Shown in pieces: positions 1 through 8,566 of a stretch of 64,000 nt of DNA. Both the position numbers and the translations under genes were made by a program. Where the stretch lies: positions 643,422 to 707,421 of the forward strand of contig JAUJOQ010000001.1 in the NCBI GenBank assembly GCA_030447725.1, read 5' to 3'. Positions within the stretch are counted from its first letter, which is position 1. The number at the start of each line of letters is the position of its first letter. The DNA is from Thermoleophilaceae bacterium. Lineage in GTDB: Bacteria; Actinomycetota; Thermoleophilia; Solirubrobacterales; Thermoleophilaceae. The notes beneath the pieces are model-generated. The model had not been told where the DNA came from. It worked only from the letters and a program-made list of their open reading frames with translations, and did not search any database.

Positions 1-115
1 CTCGAAAGCGAAGCGCGCCAGCGTGCGAGCTCCTTCCGTGCGTTCCCCCTCAATCAGCCGCTGAGCCGCGATGACCTGCAGCGCGGCGTCGACGCCGGCG
101 GGCAGCTCCAGGTGA

Positions 116-280
116 CGACGCCTGCGGGCGCTGAGGCGGGACCGGCCACTGGTGCTCGCCGGTGGCGGTGCCTCTCCAGAGCTTGCCGCGCGGCTCGACG
201 TGCAGTGTCTGCACGAGGACCCCGTGACCGCCGCGGAGGCCCTCTCCTTGGAGTTCGCCGGCGGCGTCGACGGGGCCTGA
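116..280 (+). pseudogene. C-terminal gene fragment at the left edge
   Basis: One plus-strand frame reads as plausible protein: a basic helix, then LVLAGGGASPELAARLDV and an acidic helical tail ending at TGA 278-280. The same frame has a stop at 113-115 and there is no start codon with a ribosome site, so this looks like a broken-off C-terminus. The style faintly recalls C-termini of B12-binding MerR-type regulators, but I cannot assign it. On the minus strand, 1-115 also holds an open, coding-looking frame that runs off the left edge; it may be a second partial gene. Both readings are tentative. Confidence 0.25.
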
Positions 281-334
281 GCCCCTTCCGCCTCACGGAT
301 ACCGGCAGCGCCCGCCCGTCCCTGTGCCGGTCCT

Positions 335-976
335 CTAACTCCCTGGAACGTCGGGGCTTGCGGCCCGGGTCTCGGGCGGCTGAGCGTCCTCACGATAGAA
401 GCTGATTGCGCCCGTGCTCTCGAGGTCGCCGAGGTGGATGGCCTGGACATCGAGGGTCACTTCGATCTCTCTGCCGACGACCACGCCTCCGCGTGGCAGC
501 TTGTCCTGCCAAGAGACGCCGAAGTCAAAGCGATCGATGGAGGTCCGGGCTTCGAAGCCAATGCGCCGCATCAGCCCCTTGTTCTCATCGCCGACCCAGA
601 AGGGGCTCTCCCATTGTCCGAGGTATTGGACGTCCATCTCCACCGTGCTCGTGTTGCCGCGAAGGGTCAGTTCGGCCTCGGCCTTCAGGGTGTTGTCTCC
701 GACGCGCTCGGTGATCTGCCCTGAGAAGGCAATTGTGGGGTGGTTATCCACGTCGAAGAAGTCACCCGTTCGTAGGTGTGCGTCCCGGTCGGGCTCTCCT
801 GTCCAGACGCGGGTGGCGTCGATCTCGCCGGAGAAGGTCGAGCCAACACAGTTCTCCAGCTCGAAGTCCATCTCCCCGTGGATGTCCTTGAACAAGCCCC
901 GGACCCAGGTGACCATCATGTGCCGCGCGCGAAACGCGGCCTCGGTATGGCCGGGCTCGAATATCCAGGTCGTCAT
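335..976 (-). CDS. YceI family lipid-binding protein
   Basis: YceI-fold proteins are single-domain lipocalin-like beta barrels that bind isoprenoid or other lipids. This 213-aa product has the hallmark features: WIFEPGHTEAAFRARHMM at the N-terminus (the family's D-x-x-H-S-x-x-F region), an alternating beta pattern, a conserved FF-DVDNHPTIAFSG segment near residues 75-95 and an ELTLRGNT segment. No signal peptide is visible, so it is probably cytoplasmic, unlike E. coli YceI. The ATG at 976 is chosen over an upstream in-frame start at 1000 because a GAGGAG ribosome site lies just before it. It is divergent from the channel gene at 1045. The exact ligand is unknown. Confidence 0.85.
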   Translation of the reverse strand: MTTWIFEPGHTEAAFRARHMMVTWVRGLFKDIHGEMDFELENCVGSTFSGEIDATRVWTGEPDRDAHLRTGDFFDVDNHPTIAFSGQITERVGDNTLKAEAELTLRGNTSTVEMDVQYLGQWESPFWVGDENKGLMRRIGFEARTSIDRFDFGVSWQDKLPRGGVVVGREIEVTLDVQAIHLGDLESTGAISFYREDAQPPETRAASPDVPGS

Positions 977-1044
977 GACATCTCCTCGGGGTGGTTGCAA
1001 GTCATGTCCCGATGATGACGTCGCAGCGCTTAGGCTCTGGTGAC

Positions 1045-1803
1045 GTGAGCGACTCGGAGAGGGAGATCCGAAGCACTCGCGGTCGCAGGCGTCACGATGA
1101 CGAGTCCGAGTTCGAGGCCTGGATGGCGCAGGTGAGCGAGCGGGCCGATCCGTTCATGGCGTTGCTCGGTCTGTTGTTTGCCCTTCTCGTCGGCTACGAG
1201 CTCGCGGTGAACCTGGGCCCGGACGCGTCGCGCTGGGTCCAGATCATCGGCTGGGCGCTCTGGGCGGTGTTCCTCGTCGAGTTTCTCGTCAAGTTCTGGC
1301 TTGCCCCGCGGCGGATCCGGTTCCTGCGCCGGCACTGGCTCCAGCTGCTGGCGCTGGCCGTCCCCGCGCTTCGGGTGTTGCGGTTTCTGCGCCTCGTTCG
1401 CCTCGGTCGTGCGATGCCGGCGGCTTGGGTGCTTTCGTCTTCGTACCGCACGGCTGGGAGCGCCCGCCGCCTGCTCGGCTCGCGACTCGGATATCTGGGC
1501 GGTCTCGGTCTCGTCGTCACGATCGCCGCGGCTGAGCTCGGCTATCTGTTCGAGCGCGATAGGCCAGATGGGGTCTTCGAGTCTTTCGGCGACGCGGTGC
1601 TGTGGGCCTTCTCGGTCGTGCTGGCCCAGCAGGGTGACCCCGTCCCCAGCAGCGTCGGTGCACACATCGTGATGCTGGTGGGGTTTGGCTTTGGCCTGGT
1701 GATCATCGCCTCTCTGGCCGGGACCCTCGGCGCGTTCCTGGTCGAGCAGCGCGGTGCGCCCCAGTCCGGGGCACAAGTGGATGCGGCGGGGCCGCGCGGA
1801 TGA
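1045..1803 (+). CDS. Voltage-gated channel-like 6TM membrane protein with an unusual pore motif
   Basis: The product has a cytoplasmic basic N-terminus, then hydrophobic helices consistent with S1-S6. The S4-like helix, RVLRFLRLVRLGRA, carries Arg at roughly every third position, as in voltage sensors. The pore region reads SFGDAVLWAFSVVLAQQGD, so the usual TVGYGD potassium filter is replaced by AQQGD; K+ selectivity is therefore doubtful. I prefer the GTG at 1045 because it leaves room for the divergent yceI promoter; in-frame starts also exist at 991 and near 1012-1015, and none has a clear ribosome site. The stop overlaps the ATG of the next small membrane gene (ATGA), so the two are probably co-translated. 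A mutilated second copy lies at 9586-10074. Confidence 0.75.
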   Translation: MSDSEREIRSTRGRRRHDDESEFEAWMAQVSERADPFMALLGLLFALLVGYELAVNLGPDASRWVQIIGWALWAVFLVEFLVKFWLAPRRIRFLRRHWLQLLALAVPALRVLRFLRLVRLGRAMPAAWVLSSSYRTAGSARRLLGSRLGYLGGLGLVVTIAAAELGYLFERDRPDGVFESFGDAVLWAFSVVLAQQGDPVPSSVGAHIVMLVGFGFGLVIIASLAGTLGAFLVEQRGAPQSGAQVDAAGPRG

Positions 1804-2027
1804 GTCAGGGGGAGAGCGGGGACGGCTCGCAGTCGATGGGGATCACGATGCTGTCGGTCCTCCTCGGGGTGGCACTGACCGTGGCGTTCGGCATCGAGGG
1901 CGAGTGGTGGGTTCGGACGCTGGCCGGGGTGGCTGTCTTCCTGGTGCTGACGGCTGCGATCAAGCTCGGGACCCGCCGGGGGAAGGGGCCGATCTCGAAG
2001 CTCGCCGAGTGGGTGGTCCGGCGCTAG
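1800..2027 (+). CDS. Small two-helix membrane protein
   Basis: This 75-aa protein has a short polar N-terminus, two hydrophobic segments (about residues 15-32 and 38-53) separated by an EGEWW turn, and a basic C-terminus ending WVVRR. Its ATG overlaps the stop of the channel-like gene by 4 bp, the typical spacing for translational coupling, so it may be an accessory subunit of that protein. I do not recognise a family. Its last 4 bases overlap the stop of the convergent antiporter gene. Its final codons reappear at the end of the broken channel copy near 10058-10074. Confidence 0.7.
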   Translation: MSQGESGDGSQSMGITMLSVLLGVALTVAFGIEGEWWVRTLAGVAVFLVLTAAIKLGTRRGKGPISKLAEWVVRR

Positions 2028-3283
2028 GCGTCGGTCTCCGAGGCGGGGTCCAGGGGCCGGCGCAGCGTTCGGAAGGGCGGCCGCCCGGCGAAGGCACGGA
2101 CCCCCGGCGTCGCAGTGACCGAGTGGACGACGATGGAGACACAGATCGCCAGCGTCGCCGCCCCGAAGATCCGCTCGCCGTCGGCGACCGGAAACCGCTC
2201 GATGTAGGTCGCGTAGTAGATCGCCGCGACCCCGAGCGGACCGAACCACGCGAGAAACGCCACCGAACGCCGGTCCGTCCCGGTCTGGCTGAGCGCCAGG
2301 GGAACGACGGGCGGTCGCCTCAGGAACAGCACCCAGGCGGCGAAGGCCACGCCGGACAGCCCCAGCGCCTCCCACTCGCTCCACGGGAGGATCGTGCCGA
2401 AGAAGATGAACGCCGGCAGGATCAAGAACTGCGTCACCGTCTCCTGCGTCTCCTCGACCTTCTCGCGCACCGGCTCCTCGAGGAGGGCCGAGAACACGAG
2501 AGCGGCCACGAACACCGCGAGGATCCCGCTTCCGCCCAATATGTGCACAAGCCCGACCGTCATCAAGGCGAGCGCCAGGCCGATGCCGAGGAGATTCGGC
2601 TCCTCCAGCTCCGAGGCGCGCAGGCTCATTTCGGCAAGCCGGCCGGCCAGGTAGCCGACGACCAGCCCCACCGCCACGGCGATGCCGATCTCCTTGCCCG
2701 CCTCGAGCGCCCAGTCGGCGAGCGGCGTACCGCTCGGCTTCGTGAGCATGTACGCGGCCAGGAGCACGAACGGGAGCGCCAGGCCGTCGTTTCCCCCCGC
2801 CTCTATCTGGAGGGTCCGGCGCACCCGCCGCGGGAGGTTCTCTTCCGCAAGGGGACCCGTCACCAGCGCCGATGCGACGACGGGATCGGTCGGTGTGAGG
2901 ATGGCCCCCAGCAGGAAGCCCGCCCAGAAGGGAAGCCCCAGGAGGAGCCAGGCGCCAAGCCCGGTGACCACCCACATGCCGATCATCCCCACGGTGAGCA
3001 GCGATGCGTAGCTGCGGAGGTTCTCCCGGAGGTCCGCCCGGGTCACCGCGAGCCCCGTCCCCATCAGCGCGATCGCGAGGGTCAGCCGCGCAAGCTGCTC
3101 CATCAGCTTGCGCTCCTCGCCCACGGGCGGCTCTATCACGCCGAGGCCCTCCGGCCCTATCGCCACTCCGATGAGCAGCGCGAGCAGCACCGTCGACAGA
3201 AACAGGCGCTTGATCACGCGCGACAGCAGCCCGAGCACAAGCAGCGAAGCACCCACCACGACCAGCACTTCGTCCAGCCCCAT
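2024..3283 (-). CDS. Cation:proton antiporter, CPA1 (NhaP-like) family
   Basis: A 419-aa integral membrane protein with about 12 hydrophobic helices. Two family landmarks are visible: TPTDPVVAS in the discontinuous helix and EAGGNDG, which holds the Asn-Asp pair that carries ion-coupled transport in CPA1 antiporters. It would exchange Na+ or K+ for H+ across the inner membrane. The start at 3283 (MGLDEV) lies five codons inside the longest frame. It has no long C-terminal TrkA-type regulatory domain. It converges with the small membrane gene, overlapping it by 4 bp. The ion preference cannot be read from the sequence. Confidence 0.88.
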   Translation of the reverse strand: MGLDEVLVVVGASLLVLGLLSRVIKRLFLSTVLLALLIGVAIGPEGLGVIEPPVGEERKLMEQLARLTLAIALMGTGLAVTRADLRENLRSYASLLTVGMIGMWVVTGLGAWLLLGLPFWAGFLLGAILTPTDPVVASALVTGPLAEENLPRRVRRTLQIEAGGNDGLALPFVLLAAYMLTKPSGTPLADWALEAGKEIGIAVAVGLVVGYLAGRLAEMSLRASELEEPNLLGIGLALALMTVGLVHILGGSGILAVFVAALVFSALLEEPVREKVEETQETVTQFLILPAFIFFGTILPWSEWEALGLSGVAFAAWVLFLRRPPVVPLALSQTGTDRRSVAFLAWFGPLGVAAIYYATYIERFPVADGERIFGAATLAICVSIVVHSVTATPGVRAFAGRPPFRTLRRPLDPASETDA

Positions 3284-3368
3284 CACGCCACCCCTCACAG
3301 CTCGACCCGAGGAAGGTCTGCGTTTACCCGCGGGTGCCGCCGCGACACCGGAAGGGGCCCCTTCTTCG

Positions 3369-4155
3369 CTATTCGAGAGCCTCGCGGGGGGCGAGTGTGG
3401 TGGTGGCCAGAAGCACCGCCGCCGCGGCCACGAACACTGCGGCCAAGCCGGTGTGGTCGGCAGCGGAGCCCAGCACTGGGGGTCCCACCAGCAAACCGAG
3501 GGCGTTCATCGCCATCGCGGCCGCGAGGCCCGCGGACGGCCGCTCGCCGAACACTCGGCCGCTCCATATCACCTGCACCGCCACGACGATGTTGTAGGCG
3601 GCGCCGAAGAGCACCGCTGAGGCGATTGCCGCGCTCACGCGTCCGGGAGCCAGGCCCAGCAGCAGGAGTGCCGTCGCCTCGGCAGCCAACGCCAAGACGA
3701 AGGTGGCGCGCCCGCCGAGGCGTTGGACGGCGTCGCCGGCCACCGTGCCGCCCACGCTCGCGATCCCGACGACCGCAAGGAAGATGCGGCTCTGGGTCGG
3801 GGACTGGGCGCCGTTAGTGACCAGATGGTCGACGGCGAACGTCCAGTAGACCGAGCTGGCCACACCTACGAGCAGCGCACCCACCAGCAGCGGGCCGGAG
3901 CGGGGACAGAGGAACCAGCGGAGCCGCAGTGCCACCACGCCGGCCGAGCCCGGCGGCGCCTCACGGCCCGGCAGCACCAGGAGCGCCCAGGCCGTGGCGG
4001 CGACTGCGGTCAAGGCGAACAGCCAGGTAGGCCACATACGATGCGGCCGCCAACAAACCGAGGGCACCGCTGCTCAGGCCGGAGCTGGTACGGATGTCTG
4101 GCGCCAGCAGTCCGAAGCCGTAACGCGCCATACCGAAGGTCACGCCGGCCAGACG
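3369..4155 (-). pseudogene. MFS transporter, internally deleted and frameshifted
   Basis: Two out-of-register pieces of one major facilitator protein are visible. The N-terminal piece (GVTFGMARYGFGLL ... LAAASYVAYLA) is a typical first helix and the start of helix 2 of YbfB-like MFS proteins. It then jumps, in a different frame near 4040, into a segment starting WLFALTAVAAT that continues through the second half of a 12-helix transporter to a normal stop at 3369. Helices 3-5 or so are missing. The natural start is also lost: upstream sequence switches to an unrelated remnant on the plus strand. This gene is almost certainly non-functional, unless the assembly is wrong here. Confidence 0.7.
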
Positions 4156-4353
4156 CTGAAGTCCTTCGCGGCCGAGGCGGTGCCGGCGATGATCAGCGAG
4201 ATCGCCGCCGAGGCGCACCTCCTCCTCGACCTCTCCGAGCGGGCTCGCTTCGAGGACGCTAGCCGTATGGCGAAGTTGAGTGAAGCCGACCGCCACCTCA
4301 AGGAGCGCAAGCGTGGCCGGCGCGTCGCTCCGCGAAGCGACGATGATGCCTAG
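4144..4353 (+). pseudogene. C-terminal remnant of an unrecognised helical protein
   Basis: An open frame reads TLKSFAAEAVPAMISEIAAE and continues through a charged helix to KRGRRVAPRSDDDA and a TAG at 4351-4353. The composition is coding-like, and it stops 2 bp before the ATG of the DUF429 gene, the spacing of a former operon partner. Its 5' end collides with the truncated MFS gene on the other strand, so the N-terminal part has been lost. No family is recognised. Confidence 0.35.
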
Positions 4354-4355
4354 CG

Positions 4356-5177
4356 ATGACCAGGGGCTCCGTCCACACCGTCGGCATCGACCTCGCCGTG
4401 CAGAACGCCGGCACCGCGTCGTGCAGCATCGAGTGGGCGAGCGATGGCCCGAAGATCGGCACGCCGCTCCTCGGGCGTTCTGACGACCAGCTGATGGAGG
4501 ACGTCAAAGGCGCGGACATCGTCGGCATCGACGCGCCGTTCGGCTGGCCTGAGCCGTTCTTCGACGCGATCAGTGCGCACCGCGCACACGGGGCATGGCC
4601 GGGCAGAGGCAAGGGACTCGAGGGGTTCCGGCAGACGCTCCGGCTGCGCTGCACGGACCTCGTCGTCAAGCGGGAGGCGCTCCTCACGCCCCTCAGCGTG
4701 TCGGCGGACAAGATCGCGGTGACCACCTTCCGTTGCGCGCTGCTGCTCGATCGACTCGAGCACGAGAAGCGATGGCGTATCGATCGATCCGGTCGTACCG
4801 GGCGCACCATCGAGGTCTACCCAGCCGCAGCGCTCAAGCAGTGGGACCTGACCCAGCCGAAGAGCTACAAGGCCGCAGACGCTTACGCGGAGCGCACGAC
4901 GATCGCCAGTGGCTTGGCCAAGGCGTTGGACGTGACACTGCCGTCGGCGGTCGAGAAGGCATGTCGCGAGACCGACCACGCGCTCGATGCGCTCGTCTCG
5001 GCGGTCGTCGCGCGGGCCGCTGCGCTCGGCTGGACACGGCAGCCGTGGTCGGACGACGAGCGCGAGCACGCCGACGTGGAGGGCTGGATCCACTTCCCCC
5101 ACCCAGACGCAACTCTGCGCCTGGTCGGCGGAGATCGCGGCCCGACGGGGCCCGCGGGATGGCCTCCGCGCCGCTAG
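4356..5177 (+). CDS. DUF429 family protein (predicted RNase H-fold nuclease)
   Basis: DUF429 proteins are predicted to adopt an RNase H-like fold and act as nucleases; a physiological substrate is not established. The 273-aa product shows the expected acidic motifs: VGIDLAVQ near residue 10, VGIDAPFGWP near residue 57 (the second Asp strand), IEVYPAAAL near residue 150, and a C-terminal DHALDALVSAVVAR helix near residue 212. It begins 2 bp after the preceding remnant. The C-terminal WIHFPHP segment is also common in the family. It appears intact. Confidence 0.82.
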   Translation: MTRGSVHTVGIDLAVQNAGTASCSIEWASDGPKIGTPLLGRSDDQLMEDVKGADIVGIDAPFGWPEPFFDAISAHRAHGAWPGRGKGLEGFRQTLRLRCTDLVVKREALLTPLSVSADKIAVTTFRCALLLDRLEHEKRWRIDRSGRTGRTIEVYPAAALKQWDLTQPKSYKAADAYAERTTIASGLAKALDVTLPSAVEKACRETDHALDALVSAVVARAAALGWTRQPWSDDEREHADVEGWIHFPHPDATLRLVGGDRGPTGPAGWPPRR

Positions 5178-5281
5178 AAGCGTTGCGCCAAACGCGCCCG
5201 CTGATGCGAAGACCCCGAGAGGAGGCTTGCTGGAGCGCATGATGCATCGGTAGCCCGCCGAAGCATGGTGTGCGCTGCGGA

Positions 5282-6392
5282 ACCCGTTCGGCGTTCCCCT
5301 ATGGCTCGGTTGGGCGCTGCACGCGCCACGGCCATTGGTCGTGCTCGGTGTCAAGCCAGCGCTGTGCATCGGTGCGGCCGAGTTCGATCAGCTCGTCGAT
5401 GAACTCCCTCCCGAGGAACAAGTAGCTGTAGAGCTCGGCGTGCATCGGGTTGCGCGCCGCGTCGAGGATGCGCCCCAGCAGCGCCAGGTTGGGAAAGCGC
5501 AGGAGTGCCCGGGCGCTCTTGTAGTGGCGCTTGTACACGTCGAGGGCGATGTGGCCGATCGTCAGGCGACCGGAAGGCACGATGAAGATGTAGGGGATCT
5601 TGCGGCTTGGCTCGTCCCTGCCGGAGTCGGTGCCCTGCTCGACCGCCTCGTTGACCGCTGTCAGCGTGGCGACGTCGGTCGTGAGCTGGTCGGCGAGCAC
5701 GCCCAGCAACGACGAGGCGCCATCGAAGAGGTCGGGCTCAGTCGTCACCGTGGGCTCATCGCCGACCTCGGCGGAGTTCAGGCCGATCACGATCACCCGC
5801 TCGGCGCCGAGCTCGAGCGCAGGGTCCAGCGGGGCGTTCAGCCGCGCCCCGCCGTCCCCATACCAGCCACGGCACGACGCGGGCTCGGTGACCTCGACGG
5901 CGGGGAAGACGATCGGGATCGCGCCCGACGCGAGGACGTGGACGTTGGTGAGCTGGGCCGCCACGTAGTCGATTGCCCGCTCCTCGTTGGTCGGCGGCGT
6001 TTCGCCACCCTGGTGGAAGACGATGCTGCGACCGGTCTCGTAAGCGGTGGCGATGACGCCCACGGCGTGCAGCGGCGTCGCATCGTCGGCGACGTTGGCC
6101 GCGATCCGCTCGAACTCGATGACCCGATTGAGGGTCTTTCGCAGCGGCGCCGTGTCGAGCAGGCTCGACACCGCCGCCACGCGAAGGCCCAGGAAGGTGC
6201 CGACGAAGCGGCCCAACCGGCTGAGCGCGGAGCCCGAGAGCAGCGAGCGCATCGCGTCCCGATAGCGCAGATTGCGCCAAACGTCCGCGCCGCCCGCGAC
6301 CGCCTCGCTGAGCGGCCGGTGGGCGTTTGCGGCCAGATAGGCGGCGTTGATGCCGCCGACGCTGGTGCCCACGAAGATCTCCACCTGCTCGC
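5282..6392 (-). pseudogene. Truncated duplicate of the patatin-like phospholipase gene
   Basis: This stretch is, by eye, base-for-base identical to 7317-8427 and encodes the patatin protein from about residue 47 to the normal stop (at 5299). The first 46 residues are missing, including the glycine-rich oxyanion loop GGGARGAYE. It keeps the GTSVGG nucleophile and the later GDGG catalytic Asp. Upstream (6393 on) the sequence switches abruptly to a SIR2-like fragment on the other strand, so there is no normal start or promoter. An internal GTG at 6384 could start a protein, but it would lack the oxyanion hole. Confidence 0.8.
5282..6392. repeat. 1,111-bp direct repeat, copy A
   Basis: This is the left copy of a same-orientation perfect duplication with 7317-8427; the offset is 2,035 bp. 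Identity ends at base 5282 on the left and 6392 on the right, each edge falling inside short shared words. The spacer between copies (6393-7316) holds a SIR2-like fragment and a lipoprotein gene. The absence of differences implies a very recent event, or an assembly artefact. Confidence 0.85.
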
Positions 6393-6640
6393 TACTCGCG
6401 GGTGCTCGAAGCGCTCGCGCCCGACCAGGCGACCCGCAGCGGGATTACCTGGCCAAGCACTTCGAAGGCCGGGCGCCGGCCGAAACGCACGAGCTGCTCG
6501 CCGGCTTGGCTGCGGACGGGCTGGTGCGGGTGTTCGTCACGACGAACTTCGACCGGCTGCTGGAGCATGCGCTGCAGGCGCACGGCGTCGAGCCCGTGGT
6601 CGTCACCGATGGGGTCTCGTTGCGCAGCGCGGTTCACGCT
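6393..6640 (+). pseudogene. SIR2-like domain fragment
   Basis: Read across two frames, the sequence encodes YSRVLEALAPDQATR, then DYLAKHFEGRAPAETHELLAG and VRVFVTTNFDRLLEHALQ, followed by EPVVVTDGVSL. The TNFDRLLE word with a preceding hydrophobic strand is characteristic of SIR2-like domains (NAD-binding), as found in prokaryotic defence proteins such as ThsA and other SIR2-fusion NADases. A frameshift lies near 6435, and both ends are cut: the left by the patatin duplicate, the right near 6640. Only a core of about 80 residues remains, so it is not a working gene. The assignment rests on motif recognition only. Confidence 0.55.
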
Positions 6641-6678
6641 TGTGCTGCGGATGCCCGACCACCTGGCCGTGCGGCGGC

Positions 6679-7125
6679 CTAGCCGCACTCCTGGAAGCCG
6701 TAGTCGCCGGCGAGCTGACCCGCTTCGTTGAGCGCCGGTGGCGGCTCCTGCGAGGCGAACATCTCGGGATCCTCCTTGATCTGGTCTATTCCCTCCTGCG
6801 CTTTGTCGTAGATCGCGGCGACTGTCTCCTCGTCACCCTCGGGGGCGGGAAGCTCACGAAGCTGGTCGATCTGGTCCTGGAGCGTCGGCACCACGACCTC
6901 CTCGGTGAAGCGCGCGAGCTCTTCGGGCGGCGGCTGCTTGCCCTCGGCTCCGAGCGCGACGGCGGCCGAGCCGATCGCGGCGTCGCCCTTGCTGCAGATC
7001 GCGTCGCCCTGCTTGATGTACTCGCTCTTCGTCAGCGGCTCCTCACCCTCATCGCCGCCGCAGCCGGCGGCCGCCAGCACCACCGCGAGGCCAATGGCCG
7101 TCACCGATCCGAGTCTCGTCCTCAA
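6679..7125 (-). CDS. Small exported lipoprotein of unknown function
   Basis: The product starts with a short signal sequence and a lipobox (LAAAGCGG), so the mature protein should be lipid-anchored at Cys on the outer face of the membrane. The remainder is a helical, acidic domain (LTKSEYIKQGDAICSKGDAA ... EVVVPTLQDQIDQL) with two further Cys, one near the start and one as the penultimate residue, possibly a disulfide pair. This layout is common in small actinobacterial lipoproteins of unknown role. I choose TTG 7125 because GGAGG sits 8 nt upstream; a longer frame from 7167 would give an unlikely N-terminal extension. The length is about 148 aa. Confidence 0.7.
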   Translation of the reverse strand: MRTRLGSVTAIGLAVVLAAAGCGGDEGEEPLTKSEYIKQGDAICSKGDAAIGSAAVALGAEGKQPPPEELARFTEEVVVPTLQDQIDQLRELPAPEGDEETVAAIYDKAQEGIDQIKEDPEMFASQEPPPALNEAGQLAGDYGFQECG

Positions 7126-7316
7126 GCCAGCCTCCAGTCGTTGACCGGGCGATCCTACAACCGCCACGATGTGGCGACGCTTGCTGCTGCTCCTCGGCGC
7201 TCAGGCACGCCAGCAGGAATTCCTCGTGGGCCAGGCGGTGGACGGGGAGGTTGTCGATGAGGGCCCGGCCGCTCATCAAAAATCACGGTTGCCTTGGACG
7301 CCAAACAGCGCCGCCG
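7126..7316. other. Spacer with a possible N-terminal gene fragment
   Basis: A minus-strand frame starting at 7279 reads MMSGRALIDNLPVHRLAHEE and a little further (to about 7190) in a coding-like way, then degenerates into the lipoprotein's upstream region. It may be another gene stub at a breakpoint. Nothing else is recognisable. Confidence 0.25.
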
Positions 7317-8427
7317 ACCCGTTCGGCGTTCCCCTATGGCTCGGTTGGGCGCTGCACGCGCCACGGCCATTGGTCGTGCTCGGTGTCAAGCCAGCGCTGT
7401 GCATCGGTGCGGCCGAGTTCGATCAGCTCGTCGATGAACTCCCTCCCGAGGAACAAGTAGCTGTAGAGCTCGGCGTGCATCGGGTTGCGCGCCGCGTCGA
7501 GGATGCGCCCCAGCAGCGCCAGGTTGGGAAAGCGCAGGAGTGCCCGGGCGCTCTTGTAGTGGCGCTTGTACACGTCGAGGGCGATGTGGCCGATCGTCAG
7601 GCGACCGGAAGGCACGATGAAGATGTAGGGGATCTTGCGGCTTGGCTCGTCCCTGCCGGAGTCGGTGCCCTGCTCGACCGCCTCGTTGACCGCTGTCAGC
7701 GTGGCGACGTCGGTCGTGAGCTGGTCGGCGAGCACGCCCAGCAACGACGAGGCGCCATCGAAGAGGTCGGGCTCAGTCGTCACCGTGGGCTCATCGCCGA
7801 CCTCGGCGGAGTTCAGGCCGATCACGATCACCCGCTCGGCGCCGAGCTCGAGCGCAGGGTCCAGCGGGGCGTTCAGCCGCGCCCCGCCGTCCCCATACCA
7901 GCCACGGCACGACGCGGGCTCGGTGACCTCGACGGCGGGGAAGACGATCGGGATCGCGCCCGACGCGAGGACGTGGACGTTGGTGAGCTGGGCCGCCACG
8001 TAGTCGATTGCCCGCTCCTCGTTGGTCGGCGGCGTTTCGCCACCCTGGTGGAAGACGATGCTGCGACCGGTCTCGTAAGCGGTGGCGATGACGCCCACGG
8101 CGTGCAGCGGCGTCGCATCGTCGGCGACGTTGGCCGCGATCCGCTCGAACTCGATGACCCGATTGAGGGTCTTTCGCAGCGGCGCCGTGTCGAGCAGGCT
8201 CGACACCGCCGCCACGCGAAGGCCCAGGAAGGTGCCGACGAAGCGGCCCAACCGGCTGAGCGCGGAGCCCGAGAGCAGCGAGCGCATCGCGTCCCGATAG
8301 CGCAGATTGCGCCAAACGTCCGCGCCGCCCGCGACCGCCTCGCTGAGCGGCCGGTGGGCGTTTGCGGCCAGATAGGCGGCGTTGATGCCGCCGACGCTGG
8401 TGCCCACGAAGATCTCCACCTGCTCGC
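7317..8427. repeat. 1,111-bp direct repeat, copy B
   Basis: This is the right copy of the perfect duplication described at 5282-6392. Here it lies within the complete patatin gene, so this is the parental arrangement. Confidence 0.85.
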
Positions 8428-8566
8428 CCCGCTCCTCCAGGACCGGCGCCAGCACCGACAGCGCGCCCATCTCGTAGGCGCCGCGCGCACCACCGCCCGC
8501 GAGCACGAGCGCGATCCGCCCCTTGGAGCGCTCCTCCCCATCACCGGCTTGGCTGTCTGCTGCCAC
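7334..8566 (-). CDS. Patatin-like phospholipase, RssA-type
   Basis: Patatin-like proteins are lipid acyl hydrolases with a Ser-Asp dyad. All elements are present in this 410-aa protein: the glycine-rich oxyanion loop GGGARGAYE near residues 24-32, the nucleophile in GTSVGG (Ser57), and the Asp in YGDGGARL (Asp226). There is no signal peptide, and the N-terminus is polar, so a cytoplasmic or membrane-associated enzyme is expected. The C-terminal 180 residues form a helical extension ending in a tail rich in Trp and Arg. The gene is followed downstream (5' on the plus strand) by spacer and is the intact parent of the truncated copy at 5282-6392. Confidence 0.88.
   Translation of the reverse strand: MAADSQAGDGEERSKGRIALVLAGGGARGAYEMGALSVLAPVLEERGEQVEIFVGTSVGGINAAYLAANAHRPLSEAVAGGADVWRNLRYRDAMRSLLSGSALSRLGRFVGTFLGLRVAAVSSLLDTAPLRKTLNRVIEFERIAANVADDATPLHAVGVIATAYETGRSIVFHQGGETPPTNEERAIDYVAAQLTNVHVLASGAIPIVFPAVEVTEPASCRGWYGDGGARLNAPLDPALELGAERVIVIGLNSAEVGDEPTVTTEPDLFDGASSLLGVLADQLTTDVATLTAVNEAVEQGTDSGRDEPSRKIPYIFIVPSGRLTIGHIALDVYKRHYKSARALLRFPNLALLGRILDAARNPMHAELYSYLFLGREFIDELIELGRTDAQRWLDTEHDQWPWRVQRPTEP

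Noticed and set aside
6393-8566. A patatin plus SIR2 defence system such as a CBASS-like module
   Set aside because: No nucleotide cyclase or sensor gene is nearby, the SIR2 piece is a fragment, and the patatin protein looks like a housekeeping RssA-type hydrolase.
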